From NCBI GenBank assembly GCA_963826695.1, contig CAWGXZ010000004.1, positions 372,001-436,000 on the forward strand: a DNA stretch of 64,000 nt. Reading direction: 5' to 3'. The position numbers were made by a program, and so were the translations under genes. This document shows positions 24,501 to 31,465 of this stretch, one piece after another. The notes below the pieces were generated by a model. It was not told the DNA's origin. It searched no databases and was given only the letters and a program-made list of their open reading frames with translations. This DNA comes from CAWGXZ01 sp963826695 (GTDB taxonomy: Bacteria > Pseudomonadota > Gammaproteobacteria > Burkholderiales > Burkholderiaceae_C). The stretch's first letter is position 1, and each line of letters starts with the position of its first letter.

Positions 24501-27500
24501 GGTGCAGTTGCTGCAGGAAACGGCGAGCGACATCGTCAACCTCGACAGCGTCACGCACAACCGGCTGCTGGTGCCGACCGACCAGCCGCTGCTGTCGATG
24601 AACATCTTCGCGCCGGCGATCCTGCAGCGAGTCGTCGCAGATCCAGGTCACCTTCAAGCACACGGCGCTCGACCCGAATCTCCAGGACGTGACGCTGCCG
24701 GCGCAGACGCTTGAAGCCTCAGCTTCTTCGACCGCAACAACTACAGCTTCGTCGGTCCCTGAAAGCTTCAAGGGCAAGGTCGCGGACATCGAGATCAAGA
24801 CGCTGTCACTCGAGCCGAAGTCGGTCGAGGCGGCGTACTGGGATCCGGTCAAGGACGTCTCCGGCGGCGGTTGTGGCTTCGGCGGGAAGCTGGCTGGTCA
24901 GCCAGCTGTTCTTCCTCGACGACGTGCGCTTCTCCAAGGGACTGCAGGCGACGGTGACGACGCCGATCAACGAAGGCGCTTCAGCCACGCTGAACGTCGA
25001 CCTTCGAGCCTTCCGATCCGACGCAGCCGGTGCTGCTGACCGTCAACTGGGGCGACGGTCCGAATTCGTTCGAGCAGCTTCACCGTCCCGGCGGGCGGCT
25101 CGCAGCACACCTTCACCCGGCTGTTCGTCGACGACACGCCGACGGCGACGTCGGCCGACAGGAAGACGATCTCGGTCCGCGCGACGAATGTCATCGGCGT
25201 CGACAACGCCAGCAGCGGTGCTGCAGGTGCGCGACGTCGCGCCCACCGTCACCGGCGTGACACTGAACGCCGCCCAGATCTTCGAAGGCGACGACCTCAC
25301 CGTCACCGGCACCTTCACCGACCCGGCCAACGGCAACGACACCTACAAGGTCGAGGTCTTCTGGGGCGACGGCAGCTCGAGCATCGCGACCGGCGTGGTC
25401 GCGCCTTCAGCCGGGCGTGCCGGGCAGTTTCACCGTCACCAGGCACATCGACGACGACGCTCCTTCGAGCGGCACGCCGCGCGACATTCGGACCTTGCGC
25501 ATCGTGATCACGGACGACGACGGACTGCAGGGCGCGACGACCCGCAGACGTCGATCTGGTCAACCGCAACCCCGAAATCATTTCACTCGACCTTCGATTC
25601 GCCGACGATCAAGGAGGGCGCCAGCACGGTGCTGCGCGGCAGTTTCACCGACCGCGGCGTGTTGGACACGCACAACGTCAAGGCCACCTGGGCCGGCGGC
25701 AGTGCCATCGGCACGGTGAGCTTCGCGGCGGGCAACGGAACGTTCCAGATTCCGGTGCAGATGCGACGACGACAATCCGACCGGAACCGACGGAGACGAC
25801 ATCGACTTCAGCGTCGTCCTCGTCGACGACGACACCGGCATCGCCACCGGCATGACGACCGCGACGCTGCACGTCGAGAACGTCGCGCCGACCGTCACGG
25901 TCACGCCCCTGCAAACCGAGATCGAAGAGGGCGGAACGGCGCGGTTCCGGCTGGAGATCGACCGATCCTGGAATCCGCGACAGCTTCCAGGTGACGATCG
26001 ACTGGGGCGACGGCGTAACGCAAACGCTGATGCTGCCGGCCGGCACCACCAGCACCAATTTCGAACGCGAATTCGCCGACGACAACCCGACCGGAACGCC
26101 ATCGGACGTGCTCGGCAACATCGCGGTCACGGTCGTCGACGACGACCTGGGCAGCGGCGACGCGACGACGAAGCTGACGATCAAGGATGTCGCACCGAAG
26201 GTCGACGCCGGGGCGGCGCAAATCGCCGCAGAGGGCGACGCGGTCACGCTGGTCGGCAGTTGGACCGACGTCGGAACGCTCGACACCTTCGATCTGCTGT
26301 GGACCGTCACGACGCCCTCGGGCCAGACCTTCAGTGCGACCGGCAGCGACGCGATCAGCTTCCTCGCCGACGAGCCGGGCGCCTACCGCGCCGAATTCAA
26401 GGTCACCGACGACGACGGCGTGTTCGCTTCGGGCAGCACGTCGGTGTTCGTCACCGAAACGCCGATTCCGCCGCCGCCCGAGCCGAATCTGCCGAAGATT
26501 CCCGGCACCGGAAAGCCGCGAGTCCCGGGAACGCCCGGCACGCCGGGTAAGCCCGGAAAGCCGGGCACGCCGGGCACGCCAGGAACGCCTCCCAGCCCGG
26601 GTGATCCCGGGACGCCCGGAACACCGCCCACGCCGCCGACACCGGGCACGCCCCGGAACGCCGGGCAAGCCCGGCACGAAGGAAGAGCCGCCGGTGTACG
26701 AAGGTGCGCCGAGCAGCAGCCCCGAAGGCACGAAGGTGCAGGTGATCCTGTACGGCTCGGTGAACGCCGCTTCCGGCAGCTATACGGTCGACGTCGACTG
26801 GGCCGACGGCACCACCTCGCGTCGGCATTCCGGTTCCTTCGGGCAGCAACACGACCCTCGACCACATCTATCTCGACGACCAGCCCGGAACGAGGCTCGA
26901 CTACTACGACGCGAAGCTGCACTTCAACTACAGCAGCGGATCGTTCTCGGGAGCAAGCAAGAGCGACAGCGGTCATCCGCTTCGCGATCGACAACGTCGC
27001 GCCGACGGTCGACATCAAAGTCACCCCGCCGGCAAGCGGCGGTGCGGGTACCTTCATCTTCCAGGGCAGCTTCACCGACCCCGGTCTGCTCGATACGCAC
27101 ACCTACACCTGGGACTTCGGAGACGGGACGGTCCTGACCAACGCCGGCCTCGATGTCAGCCACAGCTTCACCTCGTCGCACACGGTCACCCTGTCGGTCG
27201 AAGACGACGACGGCGGCGTCGGCCGCAAGTTCGTCTTCATCAACCCCGGCACCGCATCGGGCGTAAGCAGTGCGAGCCGCTTCGCCGCGGTGAGCCCGCC
27301 GCCGAGCGCAGCGTCGCTCGCCGCGCTGGCCGCGCAGGCGCGCGCCGACTGGATCCGAGTCGGTGCCGACGCGAGCAAATTCGCCGACGTTCGAATCGTC
27401 GTCGCCGACCTCGGCGGCGACTTGCTCGGCGAGACGATCATGCAAGCCGGCCAGCCGACCACCATCTATGTCGACGACGATGGCGCCGGCCGCGGCTGGT

Positions 27501-30500
27501 ACATCGACCCGACACCCGGCTTCAACGAGGAGTACGCCTTCAGCGACGGCGGCGCCCGCTACTGGACGCTCGGCAGCGTCGCCGCAGGTCGGATGGACCT
27601 GCTGTCGTTGCTCGAGCACGAGTACGGACACACGCTCGGCCTGGCTCACGTCGACGGCGGCGCACCGAGCGCGCTGAACCGGATGCTCAACATCGGCGAA
27701 CGGCGGCTTGCCGTGGCAAGCGACCTGACCCGCGGCTTGGCTGGCGGCGGATCGGCGTTCGACACCGGCCTGCTGGCGAGCGGCATTGCCGACGGCACCT
27801 TCGACAGCCCGAACGGCTGGACGACGCGCGGCGCGGTCGCCATCGCCAACGGCGAGGCGATGCTGAGCGAAGATGCGGCCTTCAATTCGAGACTGTCGCA
27901 GCAACTGCGCATTCCGCAGGGGGCGCGATTCCTCACCTTCGATCTCACGAACGTTCAATTCGGCGCTGCCGGTGCCGGCGTCGGCGATGCGTTCGAGGTG
28001 GCGCTGGTCGACCTGAACACCGGCGCCTCGCTGGTCGGACCGACCGGCCTCTCGCGCAGCGATGCGGCGATCAACATCCAGAGCAACGGCACGGTTCGCG
28101 CCGCGGCCGGCGTCACCTTCGACGGTTTCGCGACATCGGTGCTGCCGCGCGGCGGCACGGTGCGGGTGCGCATCGACGTGTCCAGCATCGCGGCGGCCCA
28201 GCCGGCGCTGCTCAGTTTCGACCTGCTCGGCTTCGGCGCGCGCGACAGCCGGATCGGGATCGACAACGTCGCCTTCGTGACCGAGGGCAACTTCGCGCCG
28301 GCGGCGGTCGCCGATCTGTTCGGCGTCCAGCGTGATTCGGCGCGGGTGGTGAACGTACTGGCCAACGACAGCGATCCGAACGGCGACGCGCTCGTCGTGA
28401 CCGCGGTCAGCCCCCCGGTCAACGGCACGCTCGCTTTCAACGCCGACGGTACGCTGACCTACCGGCCGAACACCGGCTTCATCGGCGTCGATCGTTTCTT
28501 CTATCGGGCGAGCGACGGGCAGCTCACCAGCGCGATGACGCAGGTCGACCTGAACGTTCAGGCCGTCAACACGGCGCCCGTTGCCCGACCCGATACGGCT
28601 GTCACGTCGCGCAACCGGCCGGTTGCCATCGACGTGCTGGCCAACGATTCGGACGCCGAGGCTGACCTGCTCGCGATCGAGATCGTGAGCGGTGCGTCGC
28701 ATGGCAGCCTGAGCATCGATGCGTCGCGCCGGGTGGTCTACACGCCCGCCATCGACTATGTCGGCGCCGACTCGTTCAGCTACCGGACGAGCGATGGCGC
28801 CCTGAGCAGTCAGGCGGTCGAAGTCGGCCTGACGGTCAATGCGGTCAATACCGCGCCGGTCGCACGCGACGACGCGTACGCGATCGACGAAGACACCCTG
28901 CTCGTCTTCGACCCGCGCCTCAATGACAGCGACGCCGAGACTGGCGTATTGACGGTCGGCGTGTTTAGCGGCCCGCAGCACGGCCGTTTGAGTGCGCGCG
29001 CCGACGGCTCGTTGCTGTACGTGCCCGATGCCGACTTCAACGGAAGCGACGCGTTCGTCTATCGGGTCAGCGACGGCGAACTGGCGAGCGATTTCGCCAC
29101 CGTCTCGATCAATGTGCGGCCGGTCAACGATGCGCCGTCGCTCGCGCCGATCGACGACCGGAGGGTCGACGAAGGGCAGACCCTCACCCTCGACCTGGTC
29201 GCGACCGATGTCGATGCCGGCGACATGGCGCGCTTCTCGCTCGACGCGGCGCCTGCGGGGGCGACGATCACGGCGGGTGGGCACCTCGAATGGAAGGTGC
29301 TCGACGGTCCGTCGAGCGACAGCTTCATCGTTCGCGTTACGGATGCCGCCGGTGCGAGCAGCAGCCGCACGTTTGACGTTCAGACGGCCAACGTGGCACC
29401 AACGATCCTCTTGCAAGGCGCGCCGAACGTCGAGATCGGTGCACGCTACGAGCTCTCGTTCAGCTATGCCGATGTCGGCGCCGATGCGGTCACCACCTGG
29501 TTCATCGACTGGGGCGACAGCAGCAGCAGCGTCGTCGACGGTCGGTTCTCGAGCGCAAGCCATGTTTATGGCGCCGCTGCCGACAACCACATCATCCGCG
29601 TGCAGGCACAGGACGATGATGGCCTGTGGAATGCGATGCCGCGAAGCGTGCGCGTCCTTGCGGCCGCGCCGCAGCCACCGGCACCGGTTCCGCCGACGCC
29701 GCAGCCGCCTGCACCGGTTCCCCCGGCACCGCAGCCCGCGCCGCCTGCGCCTGAGCCACCGGCACCGGTTCCCCCGGCACCGCAGCCGCCAGCGCCAGTG
29801 CCCCCTGCGCCCGAGCCACCGGCACCGGTTCCCCCGGCGCCGCAGCCGCCAGCGCCGGTGCCGCCTGCGCCCGAGCCACCGGCACCGGTTCCCCCGGCGC
29901 CGCAGCCGCCTGCGCCGGTGCCCCCTGCGCCCGAGCCACCGGCACCGGTTCCCCCGGCGCCGCAGCCGCCTGCGCCGGTGCCCCCTGTGCCCGAGCCACC
30001 GGCACCGGTTCCCCCGGCGCCGCAGCCGCCTGCGCCTGTGCCTGTGCCCCCGGCGCCGGAGCCGCCGCCGGGGCCGCCCGTACTGCCGCCGTTCGTCAGC
30101 GCGGATCGCGACCGCTCCAGCCTGTTTGCAGGCGATGACGCAAGGGCGGACTTCTTCCAGCGGCTCGGCGCCTTCTTGCCGACGCCGGGGCTCGATTTCG
30201 GCTTCGATCCGGGCGGGTTGCCGACCCTGGCGTCGTACAGCGTCCATTTCATCGGCCAGACGGCGCACGTCGATCTGCAAAGCGTCGGGGCGGTCGTCGA
30301 GCCGGTCTCGCCGATCGAAGCGCCAGGCCAGCAGCCATCCGACCCGGCGCGGCACACGTTGCGGGTCAACGGCTTCACGGTGACAGCCACGGGTTTCCGG
30401 GTGCGCTTCAACCAGCCGCTCGACCCCGTCAGGCTGCTGCGCCTCGCGGCAAGCGCACCGGGCGCGCTCGGCCCCGTCGTGCTGATGCGCGACGGGCAGC

Positions 30501-31093
30501 CCGTGGCCGGTTTGCTGCAGATCGATGCCGACCAGCGCGGCTTCGCCTTCGTCGTCGGTGCGGCCGGCCTGTTGCCGGGCGCGTACAGCGTGCTGCTCGC
30601 CGACGGTGCGCTGGTCGGCGCCGGCGGCCAGGCGCTCGACGGCAACGGCGATGGCCAGGCGGGCGGCGAGTTCCGCGTGCGCTTCAAGGTCCAGTCGCGT
30701 GGCGCACCGCTGGCTGCGGCCGGGTCCGGCGAGCCCACGGCCGCGCTTCCTGTCGAGGGCTGGCTGCCGGCGCTCGGCGGGCCGGGCGCGGTGGTCACCG
30801 GCCTGGCCGGAGGCTTCGGCGGTGCGTTGCAACTGCGGCCGGGCTCGCGCCGCCGTGCGGGACGTGCGGAAGTCGACAAATCGACGGGTGCACACGACCG
30901 CCGTGGCTCTCCAGGCCGTGCGCAGGCCGTCGAGAATTCGCCCGTCGGCGCGCTGGGCGCGGCCATCCGGCTACGCGAGGAGGTCGGTGCGCCTGCCGAT
31001 CTGCAGGCGCCGCTGGCCGGCAAACCCTCGTGGCTCGGCGGCTGGCTCGGTCTGAAGTCGAAGGCCAGCAACGACTGGCGCATCAAGCTCTGA
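1..31093 (+). CDS. Giant multidomain secreted repeat protein (5'-partial, frame-broken)
   Basis: This is one very long coding region that is open at the window start and ends with TGA at 31091-31093. Conserved domains run in the same order across changing frames, so I read it as one gene of at least about 10,350 codons. It is built from extracellular modules: PPC, CARDB, Ig/cadherin-like, dockerin-like, propeller, alpha/beta-hydrolase, PKD, metzincin, tandem-95 and a proline-rich linker. The frame moves by +1 near 871, 3850, 9550, 10693, 10812, 11018, 12580, 13490, 13550 and 19640, then about 27 more times between 22.78 and 26.97 kb. Every junction I resolved fits one extra base, and the last segment (25991-31093) is intact. 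Calx-beta or RTX nonapeptides were not seen. The likely role is a surface adhesin or exoenzyme scaffold, exported by the genes at 31153-39795 (inference). The N-terminus and any signal sequence lie outside the window. Confidence 0.85.
960..1650 (+). other. Concanavalin-A/L-type-lectin-like domain inserted among PPC repeats
   Basis: About 230 residues break the PPC repeat series. The segment has the feel of a legume-lectin/LamG jelly roll: alternating hydrophobic strands, a VGFDPVNNGEINDNHVSLHF stretch where L-type lectins carry the metal loop and a following strand, and an ending DNDIDNVSVAV typical of ConA-like folds in secreted bacterial proteins. Carbohydrate binding is plausible but not shown. 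The fold is assigned from pattern only. Confidence 0.45.
3570..10190 (+). repeat. Seventeen tandem CARDB-type repeats
   Basis: Seventeen units of about 120-145 residues start near 3583, 3979, 4369, 4780, 5150, 5520, 5880, 6250, 6620, 6980, 7350, 7729, 8156, 8536, 8989, 9427 and 9829. Each opens with P/ADL-V, then has a W-V-N-G strand, a W-D-V-YLS strand, a GSF-HSG-LA-G-SY core and LP--G-Y-V-V-TD, and ends in NN. This matches the CARDB (cell adhesion related domain in bacteria) pattern. The block forms a long stalk of about 2,200 residues. Frameshift junctions lie near 3850 and 9550. Confidence 0.8.
10190..14060 (+). other. Mixed middle section: PPC-like, IPT-like, unrecognised globular and propeller-like parts
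   Basis: 10190-10500 is PPC-like (LAGDYYVLIQGRSG). 10500-10790 looks like an IPT/TIG sandwich (FSVSDIVQDQGG, then TTIRGARFQPGALVKL). 10800-12530 is a non-repetitive segment I do not recognise; it has helical stretches around 11140-11700 and a conserved-looking beta part around 12000-12480 (FRLGDMKIGGINITMP). 12600-12770 is fibronectin-like (VYVRMDEGDWTIWQ). 13000-13760 reads like short propeller blades (ALYRFDQDGG, LWATSGGGALLELDP). 13760-14060 resembles an SbsA-type Ig domain (PKVLRVTPADGAFAP). Seven single-base frame junctions lie between 10693 and 13550. Confidence 0.45.
14400..16980 (+). repeat. Nine putative-Ig/cadherin-like (He_PIG-type) repeats
   Basis: Nine units of about 90 residues begin with N-AP near 14400, 14670, 14945, 15220, 15570, 15865 (the variant EPPLFAPIGD), 16155, 16430 and 16710. 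Each contains D-DGD, LP-GA-FD and the signature F-WTP---Q-G-Y, followed by a DG strand. This is the putative Ig/cadherin-like repeat seen in many large bacterial surface proteins. The acidic D-DGD motifs suggest calcium sites. The whole block lies in one frame with no interruption. Confidence 0.75.
16980..18350 (+). other. Ig-like domains followed by an RHS/YD-like stretch
   Basis: 16980-17240 and 17250-17560 are Ig-like. From 17570 the sequence changes to a pattern seen at the N-terminal side of RHS/YD proteins: DFTRRNDVLAVDRAG, FGAGWRLAWRDVDL, LPTGERAGFTF, then two YD-type units (YEYGSDGRLASARNL and YAYDAAGRLVLVSAPTG) around 18200-18310. Only a short YD array is present, and no toxin-like C-terminus follows. 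It therefore looks like a domesticated structural module rather than a polymorphic toxin (inference). Confidence 0.55.
18690..18860 (+). other. Dockerin-type I-like calcium-binding repeat pair
   Basis: Two F-hand-like calcium loops lie about 22 residues apart. The first is GDANGDQRVDGRDADLLAA and the second is DVDMDGDVDASDSQLLYA. The D-x-N/D-x-D-x-x-V/I-D-x-x-D pattern in both halves is the dockerin type I signature. In cellulosomal bacteria dockerins bind cohesins. In a proteobacterial giant protein the module could simply be a calcium-stabilised hinge. No cohesin was recognised in the window. Confidence 0.65.
18860..20360 (+). other. Tandem-95-like, Big_2-like and unassigned domains
   Basis: 18860-19130 resembles a tandem-95 unit (LADPENDRLTLRI, HGTARITGDGRTLEFRP). 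19130-19400 and 19480-19660 look like Big_2 bacterial Ig domains (TTDPAVATVSTAGLLTA; SDIARIDASGKLVALATG). 19660-20360 contains an unassigned segment with a hydrophobic stretch around 20150-20260 (LLLMGSTSLVGLMAYLATV) that could be a buried helix. A frame junction near 19640 is resolved by removing one G. Confidence 0.5.
20370..22000 (+). other. IPT/TIG domain followed by a YVTN-like beta-propeller
   Basis: 20370-20620 reads as an IPT/TIG sandwich (ITIDGANFGTGSGTVVAF, then IVVKVPNSVVLG). From about 20700 to 21990 there are repeated blade-like motifs: GVFVVDTN, AVIDGVTL, GHYLYIASGRSIWVIDI, NADGTRLYITAP, KVLVMNVNEADRP and DNKKLYTNYRLAGDILVFDV. These fit a YVTN/lactonase-type propeller inside a secreted protein. 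Binding or catalysis cannot be inferred. The segment is in a single frame from 19646 to about 22775. Confidence 0.6.
22450..23330 (+). other. Embedded alpha/beta-hydrolase (lipase/esterase-like) domain
   Basis: After removing single inserted bases near 22779, 22793, 22910, 23104 and two near 23145, one continuous domain emerges. VTVLTHGFQ provides the HGF oxyanion motif. FIGHSRGT is a classical G-x-S-x-G nucleophile elbow with Ser near 22821. MTDLDAHEF follows after about 26 residues and resembles the strand carrying the acid. A region with aromatic motifs follows (NIGFFDNIYQ). This is the fold of secreted triacylglycerol lipases and esterases. A catalytic His candidate lies in the AHEF segment or further downstream, so activity is uncertain. 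Confidence 0.6.
24890..27260 (+). repeat. PKD/Calx-like beta-sandwich repeats in a heavily frame-broken zone
   Basis: Several units carry the PKD-type core V-WGDG: LTVNWGDG near 25040, VEVFWGDGSS near 25360, VTIDWGDGV near 25990, VDVDWADG near 26790 and YTWDFGDGTV near 27105. Each is preceded by EG-T/D and followed by DDD motifs and VAPTV linkers. About a dozen single-base frame changes break the zone, so no single frame shows all units. Flanking parts at 23,330-24,880 are unrecognised. Confidence 0.6.
26500..26690 (+). repeat. Collagen-like Gly-rich linker
   Basis: A run of triplets of the form G-T-P, G-K-P and G-D-P gives a collagen-like Gly-X-Y track (for example PGTPGTPGKPGKPG) of roughly 55 residues, continuing after a frame junction near 26655 with GKPGTKEE. 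It sits between PKD units, so a spacer or trimerising stalk is possible. The DNA is a degenerate repeat of the ccgggaacgcc type. Confidence 0.65.
27290..27720 (+). other. Embedded metzincin-type zinc protease domain
   Basis: Within the intact last frame the sequence LLEHEYGHTLGLAHVDGG (codons near 27607-27660) carries the full metzincin zinc signature H-E-x-x-H-x-x-G-x-x-H. Upstream are strands typical of this domain in large repeat proteins (VRIVVADLGGDLLGET, IYVDDDGAGRGWYIDP, DLLSLLEHEYGH). After the third His a metzincin Met-turn is expected; NRMLNIG (27676-27696) is a candidate. The family suggests a secreted endopeptidase or self-processing module, but the role here is unknown. Confidence 0.7.
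27760..29660 (+). repeat. CBM-like domain, three tandem-95 repeats, cadherin-like and PKD units
   Basis: 27780-28290 is a carbohydrate-binding-like sandwich (GTFDSPNGWTTRG ... RIGIDNVAF). Three tandem-95 units follow at about 28310, 28570 and 28850, each with LANDSD or LNDSD and GTL-F--DG-L-Y-P---F-G-D-F-YR-SDG. A cadherin-like unit (near 29120) and a PKD-like unit (near 29390, FIDWGDSSS) complete the series. All are in one open frame without breaks. Confidence 0.7.
29675..30075 (+). repeat. 60-bp proline-rich minisatellite
   Basis: Near-perfect 60-bp units start at 29761, 29821, 29881 and 29941, with a partial fifth at 30001 and degenerate copies before 29761. Each encodes 20 residues alternating PPAPVPPAPEPP and PPAPVPPAPQPP. 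The array encodes a rigid Pro/Ala-rich linker between the last PKD unit and the C-terminal region, similar to cell-wall- or periplasm-spanning linkers. Copy number is likely to vary between strains. Confidence 0.85.
30080..31093 (+). other. Unique C-terminal region of the giant protein
   Basis: About 335 non-repetitive residues follow the proline linker. They include an SbsA-type Ig-like part (FRVRFNQPLDPVRLLRL, then GAYSVLLADGALVG), a D-x-N-G-D-G-Q loop at about 30640, and a basic low-complexity stretch around 30850. The last twenty residues are WLGGWLGLKSKASNDWRIKL. Proteins exported by one-step machines often carry the export signal at the C-terminus, so this end is the best candidate for recognition by the downstream cluster (inference). 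Confidence 0.5.
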
Positions 31094-31097
31094 ATGC

Positions 31098-31116
31098 CCC
31101 GGCCGCGTCGGCCGGG
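31098..31116 (+). terminator. Possible hairpin terminator after the giant gene
   Basis: Four bases after the stop codon an inverted repeat CCCGGCC-gcgtc-GGCCGGG forms a 7-bp GC stem with a 5-base loop, followed by only three T residues. It could partly terminate the giant-gene transcript, or set its ratio to the export genes that start 37 bp further on. Confidence 0.5.
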
Positions 31117-31152
31117 TTTCCCCAACCTCTTGACGACACACGAAAGACTCGA

Positions 31153-31455
31153 ATGGCCACCGCACCCAATACCCCTGCAGCCGACGCCAAGGACACGACC
31201 AGCGAACCGCGCGTCAAGTGGAAGGTCGATCAGCTGAAAAGCTCGTACGTCAATTTCGTCAATGCCAACTCGACGCAGGAAGAAGTCGTGCTGAACTTCG
31301 GCATGAACAACAGCTGGGACCGCGCTGCCCGCGAGATCGAAATCGAGCTGGCGCACCGGGTGGTGATGAGTCCCTTTGCCGCCAAGCGGATGGCCGACAT
31401 GCTCAACAAGCTGGTCGCCCAGTACGAAGGCCGTTACGGCGAGCTCAAGTCCTGA
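31153..31455 (+). CDS. DUF3467 family protein
   Basis: This is a 100-residue cytoplasmic-looking protein with no signal peptide or membrane segment. After a Thr/Pro/Ala-rich N-terminus come the features of the DUF3467 family: a YVNFVNANSTQEEVVLNFG strand pair, a central RVVMSPFAAKRMADML helix motif and a C-terminal QYEGRYGEL. The ATG at 31153 was chosen because upstream codons in the same frame overlap the giant gene. It is the first gene of the export cluster and ends 10 bp before the TolC-like gene. DUF3467 has no settled biochemical role. Its place between substrate and machine suggests a chaperone or adaptor (inference). Confidence 0.8.
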   Translation: MATAPNTPAADAKDTTSEPRVKWKVDQLKSSYVNFVNANSTQEEVVLNFGMNNSWDRAAREIEIELAHRVVMSPFAAKRMADMLNKLVAQYEGRYGELKS

Positions 31456-31465
31456 CGCGCCCGCC

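Noticed and set aside
29761..30035. Regular 60-bp repeats considered as a CRISPR array
   Set aside because: There are no spacers; units abut directly and encode a proline linker. No cas genes are nearby.
26924..30895. Minus-strand open frame of 1,323 codons with a Gly/Arg-rich repeat
   Set aside because: The repeat is the antisense of the proline-rich minisatellite, and the + strand carries clear domains.
1..31093. Programmed ribosomal frameshifting as the explanation of the frame breaks
   Set aside because: Too many sites without a common slippery sequence, and the same breaks occur in unrelated genes.
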